A stretch of DNA of 64,000 nucleotides from NCBI RefSeq assembly GCF_000308295.2, contig NZ_HG326652.1:1758186-1822185 (forward strand), read 5' to 3'. The stretch is from Afipia birgiae 34632 (GTDB taxonomy: Bacteria; Pseudomonadota; Alphaproteobacteria; Rhizobiales; Xanthobacteraceae). The position numbers and the translations under genes are program-made. Shown here piece by piece: positions 56,989-64,000 of the stretch (the stretch's first letter is position 1; every line of letters starts with the position of its first letter). The notes beneath the pieces are model-generated. The model did no database searches and had not been told where the DNA came from. It was given only the letters and a program-made list of their open reading frames with translations.

Positions 56989-58374
56989 TTATTCGGCGGC
57001 CTGACGGACGTGACGGGCGCTTGGGCTGCGCAGGGTCACCAGCTCTTCTGCCGCGGTCGGATGGACCGCAATCGTTGCGTCGAAGTCGGCCTTGGTGGCC
57101 TTCATTTTCACGGCGATGCCGACGATCTGTATCAGCTCGCCCGCCTCCGGCCCTACGATATGACAGCCGAGGATGCGGTCGGTCGAGGCATCGACGATCA
57201 GCTTCATCATGATCCGGGATTCGCTTCCCGACAGTGTCGATTTCAGCGAACGGAAGTCGGTCTTGTAGATGTCGACGTGGGTATATTGGGCCCGCGCCTC
57301 GGCTTCGTTCAGTCCTACGGTGCCGACCTCGGGCTGGGTGAACACGGCCGTCGGAATATCGGCGTGGTCAACGCGCGTCGGCCGCTTGCCGAACACCGTG
57401 TCGGCGAAAGCATGCCCCTCTCGGATCGCGACGGGGGTCAGATTGAGACGATGCGTGACGTCGCCGACAGCGTAGATGTGCGGCACATTGGTCTGCGAAA
57501 ATCCATCAACCGCAATGCCGCCATTGACCGGGTTGAGCGCAACGCCGGCCTTCTCCAACCCAAGTCCTTTGACGTTAGGATGTCGTCCGACCGCGAACAT
57601 CACCTGATCGGCGGCGATGCTCGATCCATTCGACAGATGTGCCGTGAAAGCTTCACCGTGTTTGTCGATCCTGGTGACGATACATCCCGTCAGCACCGTG
57701 ATGCCGGACTTTTCCATTTCGCTGCGCACATGCGCACGCACGTCGTTGTCGAAGCCACGCAGGATATTTTCGCCACGATAAATCACGGTCACATCCGCAC
57801 CAAGGCCAGCGAAGATGCAGGCAAATTCGAGCGCGATGTAGCCGCCCCCCTGAATCACGATACGCTTCGGAAACGTCTTGAGATGAAACACCTCGTTGGA
57901 GGAGATCACATGCTCGATGCCCGGAATGGCCTCGCCGTGGCTCGGCGTGCCGCCGGTGGCGATCAGGACATACTTTGCTTTGACCGTTTCACCGGTCGAA
58001 AGCCGCAGCGTGTGAGCGTCCTCGAACGTCGCGCGGGCCTTTATAACTTTGGCGCCGGCTTTCTCGACGTTAAATGTATAGGCGGCCTCAAGCCGCGCAA
58101 TTTCCCGGTCCTTGTTGGCGATCAAGGTTGGCCAGTCGAATGTCGCGGACGGAATGGTCCAGCCAAAACCGGCAGCGTCATCCAGTTCATGACGGACATG
58201 AGACGCGTAGACTAATAGCTTCTTGGGCACGCAGCCGCGGATCACGCAGGTTCCGCCCATACGGTATTCCTCGGCGACCAGGACGCTTGCACCGTAACCG
58301 GCGGCGATCCGGGCTGCGCGTACGCCGCCCGAGCCACCGCCAATCACGAGCAGATCAACGTTCGAGTCCGCCAT
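56989..58374 (-). CDS. gor: Glutathione-disulfide reductase
   Basis: A 461-residue FAD flavoenzyme that regenerates glutathione with NADPH. It has the N-terminal FAD site VIGGGSGGVRAARIAAGYGA, redox Cys pair in GGTCVIRGCVPKKLL, an NADPH site IQGGGYIALEFACIFAGLG, and the C-terminal active-site His-Glu (HPTAAEELVTL). The third gene of a minus-strand set after rpiA and a DUF2059 gene. Confidence 0.95.
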   Translation of the reverse strand: MADSNVDLLVIGGGSGGVRAARIAAGYGASVLVAEEYRMGGTCVIRGCVPKKLLVYASHVRHELDDAAGFGWTIPSATFDWPTLIANKDREIARLEAAYTFNVEKAGAKVIKARATFEDAHTLRLSTGETVKAKYVLIATGGTPSHGEAIPGIEHVISSNEVFHLKTFPKRIVIQGGGYIALEFACIFAGLGADVTVIYRGENILRGFDNDVRAHVRSEMEKSGITVLTGCIVTRIDKHGEAFTAHLSNGSSIAADQVMFAVGRHPNVKGLGLEKAGVALNPVNGGIAVDGFSQTNVPHIYAVGDVTHRLNLTPVAIREGHAFADTVFGKRPTRVDHADIPTAVFTQPEVGTVGLNEAEARAQYTHVDIYKTDFRSLKSTLSGSESRIMMKLIVDASTDRILGCHIVGPEAGELIQIVGIAVKMKATKADFDATIAVHPTAAEELVTLRSPSARHVRQAAE

Positions 58375-58392
58375 CTGGAATTCCGATCGTAC

Positions 58393-58899
58393 TTAAATGT
58401 CCTTGCCGCGCTTCTTCATTTCAGCACGAAACTTGCCGTTGATTTCTTCGCCGAACTTCTGCGCCCACTGATCCATATATTGACGCGCAGTATTGAATGC
58501 CACTGGCTCCTGCGCGATCACCTTGACGCCGAGCGGCGACTTGTAGAACGCCGCAAGCTCCTTCAACTCCTGCTCGGTGAAGGCGGCGGCGTAAATCCGC
58601 GCCATTTCCTCGCCGATTTCCTTCTCGCGGCCAGCGAGATCCTTCGCGACCTGAACGGCGACTTCGTTGAGGTCCTTCTGATAGTTCAGGTTGGACTGCA
58701 ACAGCACGTCCTTGGTCCGCTGTACGAGGCCGGGGACCGCGCCCTGATAGATCGCACTGACGTTCTTGGACGCGAGGACTTCCTTGGCATAGCCGATGGC
58801 GGCAGCGGACGGCGGCTTCGGAGCCTGCGCCATCGCACTGCTCACCATCAGGGCGAGCGTCGCGCCGGCTGCGAGCAACACGTTCGAAAACTTCTTCAT
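58393..58899 (-). CDS. DUF2059 secreted protein
   Basis: A 168-residue exported helical protein. Signal peptide about 1-24 (FSNVLLAAGATLALMVSSAMA) and a DUF2059 domain in the C-terminal half (RIYAAAFTEQELKELAAFYKSPLGVKV). The ATG at 58899 is selected because GGAGA lies a few bases upstream; it starts 11 bases after the rpiA stop. Role unknown. It lies 18 bases before gor. Confidence 0.87.
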   Translation of the reverse strand: MKKFSNVLLAAGATLALMVSSAMAQAPKPPSAAAIGYAKEVLASKNVSAIYQGAVPGLVQRTKDVLLQSNLNYQKDLNEVAVQVAKDLAGREKEIGEEMARIYAAAFTEQELKELAAFYKSPLGVKVIAQEPVAFNTARQYMDQWAQKFGEEINGKFRAEMKKRGKDI

Positions 58900-58910
58900 C
58901 TCAATTCTCC

Positions 58911-59621
58911 TCAATTGCGGCGCAAGGGCCGTTCAACAACGCGAATACCCTGGGGACCGGCGAGCACGGCCGTGCGCGCGAGACCGATAAACAAGCCATG
59001 CTCGACTACACCCGGGATCGAATTCAGTGACGTCGCCAGCCTTGGGGAATCCGGTATTCGCCCAAGCCGGGCATCAACAATCCAGTGGCCGCCATCGGTG
59101 ACGAAAGCATGGCCATCCTTGGCCTTGCGGATATCCATTTGCCCGGAAACGCCATTTTCGGCAAAGGCCACCTCAATGGCCCGGCGCGTCGCGCCGAGAC
59201 CAAAGGGGACGACTTCGATCGGCAACGGAAAACGCCCCAGGGTTTGGACCCACTTCGACTCATCCGCGATCACAATCATCCGGTCTGAGGCAGCCGCGAC
59301 GATCTTCTCCCGCAGCAAGGCCCCGCCTCCGCCCTTGATGAGTTCGAGATCAGGATCGATTTCATCGGCGCCGTCCACGGTAAGGTCGAGCCGATCGACT
59401 TCTTCGAGTGTGGTGAGCGGCACGCCGCAACGCTCGGCATCGGCCCGCGTCGCTTCGGAGGTCGGGACGCCAATAACCTTCAGGCCTGCCTGCACACGTT
59501 CGCCGAGCAGTTCGACAAAGTGCTTGGCGGTGGAGCCGGTGCCAAGCCCAAGCTTCATGCCGTCCCGCACCTGCTCAACCGCACGCGCCGCAGCCTGTCT
59601 TTTCAGATCGTCCATCGACAT
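58911..59621 (-). CDS. rpiA: Ribose-5-phosphate isomerase A
   Basis: A 236-residue enzyme of the pentose phosphate pathway that interconverts ribose 5-phosphate and ribulose 5-phosphate. It has the substrate loop [38 protein letters not shown] and [14 protein letters not shown] 59621 gives a normal length; a longer frame runs to 60020 through the divergent gph gene and is a shadow. First of the rpiA-DUF2059-gor set. Confidence 0.95.
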   Translation of the reverse strand: MSMDDLKRQAAARAVEQVRDGMKLGLGTGSTAKHFVELLGERVQAGLKVIGVPTSEATRADAERCGVPLTTLEEVDRLDLTVDGADEIDPDLELIKGGGGALLREKIVAAASDRMIVIADESKWVQTLGRFPLPIEVVPFGLGATRRAIEVAFAENGVSGQMDIRKAKDGHAFVTDGGHWIVDARLGRIPDSPRLATSLNSIPGVVEHGLFIGLARTAVLAGPQGIRVVERPLRRN

Positions 59622-59784
59622 TGTCGCCCTCGACGTTCCGTTCCCGTGGAACGCGAGGCATATAGCGCGGTTTCCGCAGTGGTGGATACGGCCTTGGGGG
59701 CGAAAACCGCCAAAAGGGACTGGCATAAGACCAATCCCACCACAGGACTTGCATGATCCTGCCCCACCCGCTAGCGATCCCGCC

Positions 59785-60462
59785 ATGGCCACTCCCCCCC
59801 TGATTGTCTTCGATCTCGACGGCACCCTCGTTGACACCGCGCCCGACCTGGTTGGGGCAGTGAACTTCGTTCTCCAGCGTGAGGGCCTCCCGCTCGTGCC
59901 GGTTGCATCTGCGCGCAATATGATCGGGGCCGGCGCGCGCAAGCTGATCGAGCGGGGCCTGGAACTGGAAGGCCTGGTCATGAGCGTCGCGGATATCGAC
60001 CGGTTGACCACCGATTTCATCGCCTACTACAAGGACCACATCGCCGACGCTTCACGCCCGTTCGACGGCCTCCATGCTGCCCTCGACAGGCTGGAAGGGC
60101 GGGGATTCAGGTTCGCCGTCTGCACCAATAAGCTGGAGAGCCTCTCGAAGCTTTTGCTCGCCAAGCTGGATATGACCGGGCGATTTGCGGCGATCTGCGG
60201 AGCCGATACGTTCGGGGTGGCGAAGCCCGATCCCACCATCTTGCGCCAAACCATTGCCCAGGCCGGCGGGGAGGTCTCGCGATCAGTCATGGTCGGTGAC
60301 TCGGGACCGGATATCGGGGTCGCGCGGCGAGCCGGTGTTCCGGTGATCGGGGTGGAATTCGGCTACACAGAAATCCCGATTGGAGAGCTGAAGCCTGACA
60401 CGATCATTGGTCACATGCGGGAACTGCCTGACGCTGTCGAAAACCTTCTTAAACAGACGTAA
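59785..60462 (+). CDS. gph: Phosphoglycolate phosphatase (HAD family)
   Basis: A 225-residue HAD phosphatase that removes phosphate from 2-phosphoglycolate. It shows motif [17 protein letters not shown] (nucleophile Asp), motif II VCTNK, motif III Lys region GVAKPDP and motif [14 protein letters not shown]. Start is ATG 59785; the frame extends far upstream without a similar start. Divergent from rpiA, in keeping with a shared regulatory region of about 160 bases. Confidence 0.93.
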   Translation: MATPPLIVFDLDGTLVDTAPDLVGAVNFVLQREGLPLVPVASARNMIGAGARKLIERGLELEGLVMSVADIDRLTTDFIAYYKDHIADASRPFDGLHAALDRLEGRGFRFAVCTNKLESLSKLLLAKLDMTGRFAAICGADTFGVAKPDPTILRQTIAQAGGEVSRSVMVGDSGPDIGVARRAGVPVIGVEFGYTEIPIGELKPDTIIGHMRELPDAVENLLKQT

Positions 60463-60484
60463 GGCATTGATATTTATTATATTT

Positions 60485-60520
60485 ATGCCGCGCCAAATTT
60501 CCGACGCGGCATTAACCTTC
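60485..60520 (+). terminator. Inverted repeat, possible gph terminator
   Basis: ATGCCGCG (60485-60492) and CGCGGCAT (60505-60512) form a perfect eight-base stem with a 12-base loop just after the gph stop, followed by a T/C-rich stretch (TAACCTTCTCTT). The lack of a real T run makes it a weak terminator call. Confidence 0.4.
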
Positions 60521-60621
60521 TCTTAACGAATGCAATGCGACCCGTTGCGCGGGCGGAACGACACTTCTAAGGTCCGCGCGGGGACTATGCGGCTTTCACC
60601 GCATCACATGACGGATGCACC

Positions 60622-61065
60622 ATGCGTATCATTGTTGTTGTTGCGGCGGGTCTTGGCCTCGCGGGCTGCTCATCGTTCTCCATGCCTGATATGTTCAAGT
60701 CGACGCCGCCAAGCGCAACGATTCAGCTTGAATCTCTGCCAACTGGCGCTGAGGCACGCGCCTCCAGCGGCGAGACCTGCAAAACCCCCTGCTCGCTTTC
60801 GGTCGCTGCGGTTGAGAATCTCTCGGTGGCCTTCTCGCTGCCGAAGTATCAACCGGAAACGGTCCCGGTTCAGATTATCAGAGATCCAAGCAGCCCCGGT
60901 AGCGTCGTCGTCGATCCAAACCCGGTCTACGCCGAGTTGCAACCGGCGCTTCCCACCAAGAAGGGTGCCAAAGCGGCGCCAAAAGCCAAAAAACCACGGC
61001 CCGCGCCAGCGGCCGCTGAGCCTGCCGAGCCGAACTCCCCCTTCCCGCCGCCGCCGAGCCGCTGA
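60622..61065 (+). CDS. Hypothetical lipoprotein (PEGA-like)
   Basis: A 147-residue protein with a lipoprotein signal (IIVVVAAGLGLAGC, lipobox Cys16). The mature part has a beta-rich region resembling a PEGA repeat (IQLESLPTGAEARASSG, CKTPCSLSV) and a Pro/Ala/Lys-rich tail (AAPKAKKPRPAPAAAEP). Function unknown. It lies between gph and moaA. Confidence 0.7.
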   Translation: MRIIVVVAAGLGLAGCSSFSMPDMFKSTPPSATIQLESLPTGAEARASSGETCKTPCSLSVAAVENLSVAFSLPKYQPETVPVQIIRDPSSPGSVVVDPNPVYAELQPALPTKKGAKAAPKAKKPRPAPAAAEPAEPNSPFPPPPSR

Positions 61066-61177
61066 CGGTTCCTGCGGACAGTTTCATTGTGTCCGCATCA
61101 GATCATCCCTAGATTGTGACTGGTATGCCAAGCTGGCGACAGCGGCTTGATATTGAGTGACAACCAAGGCGCCCTGA

Positions 61178-62215
61178 ATGAACGGATCGCTTCCGAATTC
61201 CATGGCAGCATCGACCACGTCCCCAATGACCGATCCTTTCGGGCGGATGATCAAATATCTGCGCGTGTCGGTGACCGACCGCTGCGATCTGCGCTGCTTC
61301 TATTGCATGTCGGAAGACATGACATTCCTGCCGAAATCGGACCTGCTCTCTCTCGAAGAACTCGACCGGCTATGCTCGGCTTTCATCGCCAAGGGCGTTC
61401 GAAAATTGCGCCTGACGGGCGGCGAACCCCTGGTCCGGCGCAACGTCATGTCTCTGGTGCAGTCCCTCTCCCGCCACCTCGATACCGGCGCACTCGACGA
61501 ACTGACCCTGACAACGAACGGCTCGCAGCTCGAGAAGTTTGCCGTCGAACTCAGAGACGCCGGCGTCCGGCGCATCAACGTCTCGCTGGACACTCTCGAC
61601 GCCGCTAAGTTCCGCGCCATCACGCGCTGGGGAGACCTCGACAAGGTACTGCGCGGCATCGAGGCTGCGCGGGCTGCTGGCCTCAAGGTCAAGATCAATG
61701 CTGTCGCGCTGAAGAACATGAACGAGGACGAGATCCCCTCGCTGATGGAATGGGCACACGGCAAAGATATGGACCTCACTCTGATCGAGGTCATGCCGAT
61801 GGGCGATATCGGCGAAGGACGTATCGACCAATACCTGCCGCTGTCATTGCTTCGGGCTCGCCTCGCCGCGCGATACACGCTGACCGACCTCGCTGACGAC
61901 ACCGGCGGCCCGGCGCGTTACGTTCGCATGAGCGAGACGGGCGGCAGACTCGGTTTTATCACGCCGATGACCCACAACTTCTGCGAATCCTGCAACCGGG
62001 TTCGCGTCACCTGCACCGGGACGCTCCATACCTGCCTCGGCCACGAGGATGCCTCTGACTTGCGCAAGCCGCTGCGGGCATCAAGCGACGACGCCCTGCT
62101 TGCAGCTGCGATCGACCGGGCCATCGGGCTCAAGCCGAAGGGCCACGATTTCATTATCGACCGTCGCCACAATCGGCCGAGCGTCAGCAGGCACATGAGC
62201 GTAACCGGCGGCTAA
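61178..62215 (+). CDS. moaA: GTP 3',8-cyclase MoaA (molybdopterin synthesis)
   Basis: A 345-residue radical SAM enzyme that starts molybdenum cofactor synthesis from GTP. The radical SAM cluster motif is Cys36-x3-Cys40-x2-Cys43 (CDLRCFYC). The C-terminal second cluster motif is [13 protein letters not shown]...C, and the protein ends in the conserved Gly-Gly tail (MSVTGG). The start has AAGGCG upstream. No other moa gene is within the window. Confidence 0.96.
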   Translation: MNGSLPNSMAASTTSPMTDPFGRMIKYLRVSVTDRCDLRCFYCMSEDMTFLPKSDLLSLEELDRLCSAFIAKGVRKLRLTGGEPLVRRNVMSLVQSLSRHLDTGALDELTLTTNGSQLEKFAVELRDAGVRRINVSLDTLDAAKFRAITRWGDLDKVLRGIEAARAAGLKVKINAVALKNMNEDEIPSLMEWAHGKDMDLTLIEVMPMGDIGEGRIDQYLPLSLLRARLAARYTLTDLADDTGGPARYVRMSETGGRLGFITPMTHNFCESCNRVRVTCTGTLHTCLGHEDASDLRKPLRASSDDALLAAAIDRAIGLKPKGHDFIIDRRHNRPSVSRHMSVTGG

Positions 62216-62447
62216 GGCTGCAATTATTGCTTCCACGTGCCGATTTCTTGACATTAATTTCCTACACCGGTGCGCGGCGGTAGCTTCGTCATCGTTTCAT
62301 CGCAAAACATCCAAACTTCCAATTGACGGCAACGAAAGTCGCTGAAATGGTGCCGCCGCGTCATATTGCCTCGGCAGAGTAGAGCCGCGCCTCGCGCATA
62401 CGGGGTAAGAAAAAGCAAATGCATGCAGGTTGATCCGGGGGGATGCG

Positions 62448-62984
62448 TTGCACATCGTAAAATTCACGCGCGTTGTCGACGGCATCAGCGATGTCGCCGG
62501 TTACATAGCGAAATGGCTTGTGCTTCTCGCCTGCCTCGTGAGTGCAGGCAACGCGATCGTCCGTTATCTGATCAGCTTCAGTTCGAACGGACTGCTGGAG
62601 ATCCAGTGGTACATGTTCGGCGGCATCGTGCTTCTCGGGGCAGCGCAGACGCTGCGGCTTAACGAGCACGTCCGCGTTGATCTGCTGTATTCGTGGGTCT
62701 CGGACAGGACGCGGCTGTGGATCGACATCTTCGGCTTCACGGTCTTTCTGCTCCCGGTGATGGCCTACCTCACCTATCTGACTTGGCCTTTCTTCTTCAA
62801 TTCTTTCCAGTCGAAGGAACTGTCGATGAACGCGGGCGGGCTGATCCTGTGGCCCGCGAAGGCTCTGCTCCCCACTGGTTTCGCATTGCTCTTTATTCAA
62901 GGCCTTGCCGAACTTGCCAAGCGCATTGCGGCGCTCGCTGGCGCGATACGCATCGACACGCATTACGAAGCTCCTCTGCAATAG
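62448..62984 (+). CDS. dctQ: TRAP transporter small permease (DctQ)
   Basis: A 178-residue integral membrane protein with four hydrophobic segments. It has ISDVAGYIAKWLVLLACLVSAGNAIVRY and LEIQWYMFGGIVLLGAAQTLRLNEHVRVD, the DctQ signature. TTG 62448 is chosen because GGGGGGA lies five bases upstream; TTG 62430 is an alternative. The large permease follows after 25 bases; the substrate-binding protein gene is not in the window. Confidence 0.88.
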   Translation: MHIVKFTRVVDGISDVAGYIAKWLVLLACLVSAGNAIVRYLISFSSNGLLEIQWYMFGGIVLLGAAQTLRLNEHVRVDLLYSWVSDRTRLWIDIFGFTVFLLPVMAYLTYLTWPFFFNSFQSKELSMNAGGLILWPAKALLPTGFALLFIQGLAELAKRIAALAGAIRIDTHYEAPLQ

Positions 62985-63009
62985 CAACCGCACGAGACGG
63001 GATTAATTG

Positions 63010-64000
63010 ATGTTTTCGCACGGCGTATTTCCCCCGTTGATGTTCGGGACCATGATCCTGTTCATGCTGATCGGCTTTCCGGTCGCATTCTCATTGGCTG
63101 CGGTCGGATTGTTCTTCGGCATTCTCGGAATCAATACAGGCCACTTCGACCCGTCGTTCCTGCAGGCTCTGCCCTTCCGCTTTTACGGAATCATTTCAAA
63201 CGACCTGCTGCTGTCGATTCCGTTCTTCACCTTCATGGGTGCGATTCTTGAGCGATGTGGTCTCGCTGAGGACCTGCTCGAGGGCACCGGCCAGTTGTTC
63301 GGAAAGATTCCAGGCGGCCTCGCCTATGCCGTGATCATCGTCGGCGCCATTCTTGGCGCAATCACCGGCACGGTGGCTGCGTCCGTCATCGCAATGGGCG
63401 TGATTTCGCTGCCCATCATGATCCGCTACGGTTACGACATGCGCCTTGCGACCGGTGTCATTGCCGCGTCCGGAACGATTACGCAGTTAATCCCGCCGTC
63501 GCTCGTGCTGATCGTGCTTGCCGACCAGCTCGGCCGCTCCGTCGGCGACATGTATCTCGGCGCGATCGGCCCTTCGATTCTGCAAGTCGCGATCTTCTTG
63601 CTCTACATCGTGGGCGTGTCGATCCTTCAGCCACAGAAGATGCCTCCCATCCCCGAGTCGGCACGAGAGCCGATGGACTGGAAACTTGTCAGCCGCGTGC
63701 TGTGGGGCATGATCCCTTCGATCGTCTTGATCTTCCTCGTTCTCGGTACCATCGGACTCGGTCTCGCAACCCCCACCGAGGCCGGCGCCATGGGCGCGGT
63801 GGGGGCGATGGTTCTCGCAGCGATGCATCGCCGCCTGACGTGGCCGCTGGTCGAACAGGCCATGACGTCCACGATGCGCCTGACGGCCATGGTGGTGTTC
63901 ATCCTCATCGGTTCAACCTGCTTCAGCCTCGTATTCCAGGGAATGGATGGCGCGCGCTGGATCGAGCACCTACTGACGGGCCTGCCCGGCGGAGTCGTCG
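63010..64000 (+). CDS. dctM: TRAP transporter large permease (DctM), partial at window end
   Basis: The first 330 codons of a DctM-type permease that moves a carboxylic acid or similar substrate with Na+. The reading frame is open from ATG 63010 to the window end. It shows FMLIGFPVAFSLAAVGLFFG, SIPFFTFMGAILERCGL, GAITGTVAASVIAMGVISLP, ASGTITQLIPPSLVLIVLAD and TPTEAGAMGAVGAM. Length is cut by the edge. The substrate is unknown. Confidence 0.92.
   Translation, partial: MFSHGVFPPLMFGTMILFMLIGFPVAFSLAAVGLFFGILGINTGHFDPSFLQALPFRFYGIISNDLLLSIPFFTFMGAILERCGLAEDLLEGTGQLFGKIPGGLAYAVIIVGAILGAITGTVAASVIAMGVISLPIMIRYGYDMRLATGVIAASGTITQLIPPSLVLIVLADQLGRSVGDMYLGAIGPSILQVAIFLLYIVGVSILQPQKMPPIPESAREPMDWKLVSRVLWGMIPSIVLIFLVLGTIGLGLATPTEAGAMGAVGAMVLAAMHRRLTWPLVEQAMTSTMRLTAMVVFILIGSTCFSLVFQGMDGARWIEHLLTGLPGGVV

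Noticed and set aside
56902-58215. 437-codon plus-strand open frame over gor
   Set aside because: It is antisense to gor, which shows all flavoenzyme motifs.

Overview
The window reads as a chromosome segment of an alphaproteobacterium of the order Hyphomicrobiales, most likely family Nitrobacteraceae/Bradyrhizobiaceae (Bradyrhizobium, Rhodopseudomonas, Nitrobacter or Afipia relatives). This is inferred from the high GC content and from the core genes: the acpXL-lpxXL very-long-chain lipid A acyl cluster, a DUF2865 secreted protein, a small pssA/psd pair, class II DAHP synthase and a ParBc_2-type protein remnant. No species can be named from the sequence alone.

The left 26 kb is accessory DNA. 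It opens with a complete-looking IS21-family insertion sequence (1-2701) whose istA and istB are both frameshifted and which cuts off the 5' part of a DNA methyltransferase gene. Next come a DUF5681 protein, a lipoprotein/small membrane protein pair, an XRE regulator and a DUF3489-DUF2924-serine recombinase cassette (5.5-7.9 kb). A defence island follows. It holds a probable pPIWI-associated-nuclease-type protein, a full type I Wadjet operon (jetABCD, 8.9-15.7 kb, minus strand) and, divergently, a full type II CBASS operon (HNH-SAVED Cap5 effector, CD-NTase, E1-E2 Cap2, JAB Cap3; 16.1-20.9 kb). Beyond these lie a DUF2235 hydrolase and a divergent 1118-residue SF2 helicase with a large unassigned C-terminal region and a possible nuclease motif (22.5-25.9 kb). 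That helicase is the best candidate here for an undescribed defence module.

The island ends at a tRNA-Gln(CTG) gene (26483-26556, minus). The roughly 225 bp covering the tRNA 3' end and its downstream terminator occur a second time about 310 bp further left as a diverged direct repeat with a tRNA relic. This tRNA is the natural boundary between accessory and core DNA.

The right 37 kb is core chromosome. It carries a HerA-like ATPase, an AhpD-like protein, MgtC and a ParBc_2 pseudogene remnant, then the six-gene lipid A very-long-chain acyl operon (30.8-36.1 kb). After it come an operon with rhodanese, aminotransferase and an orphan polyamine-type binding protein; kup; a MotA/MotB pair; pssA-psd; an Atm1-type ABC transporter; and a LOG-family protein. 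A tightly overlapped cysS-(37-aa membrane peptide)-GNAT-cimA operon follows, then secreted proteins, nadE, dgkA/DAHP synthase, rpiA-DUF2059-gor, gph, a lipoprotein, moaA and the start of a TRAP transporter cut by the window end.

The defence genes would act in layers. Wadjet cleaves closed circular plasmid DNA, and CBASS triggers abortive DNA degradation after phage sensing. The orphan methyltransferase and the helicase-nuclease may be parts of further, partly broken systems. Start sites were chosen by reading ribosome binding sites and overlaps. Family assignments come from recalled motifs, not from searches.
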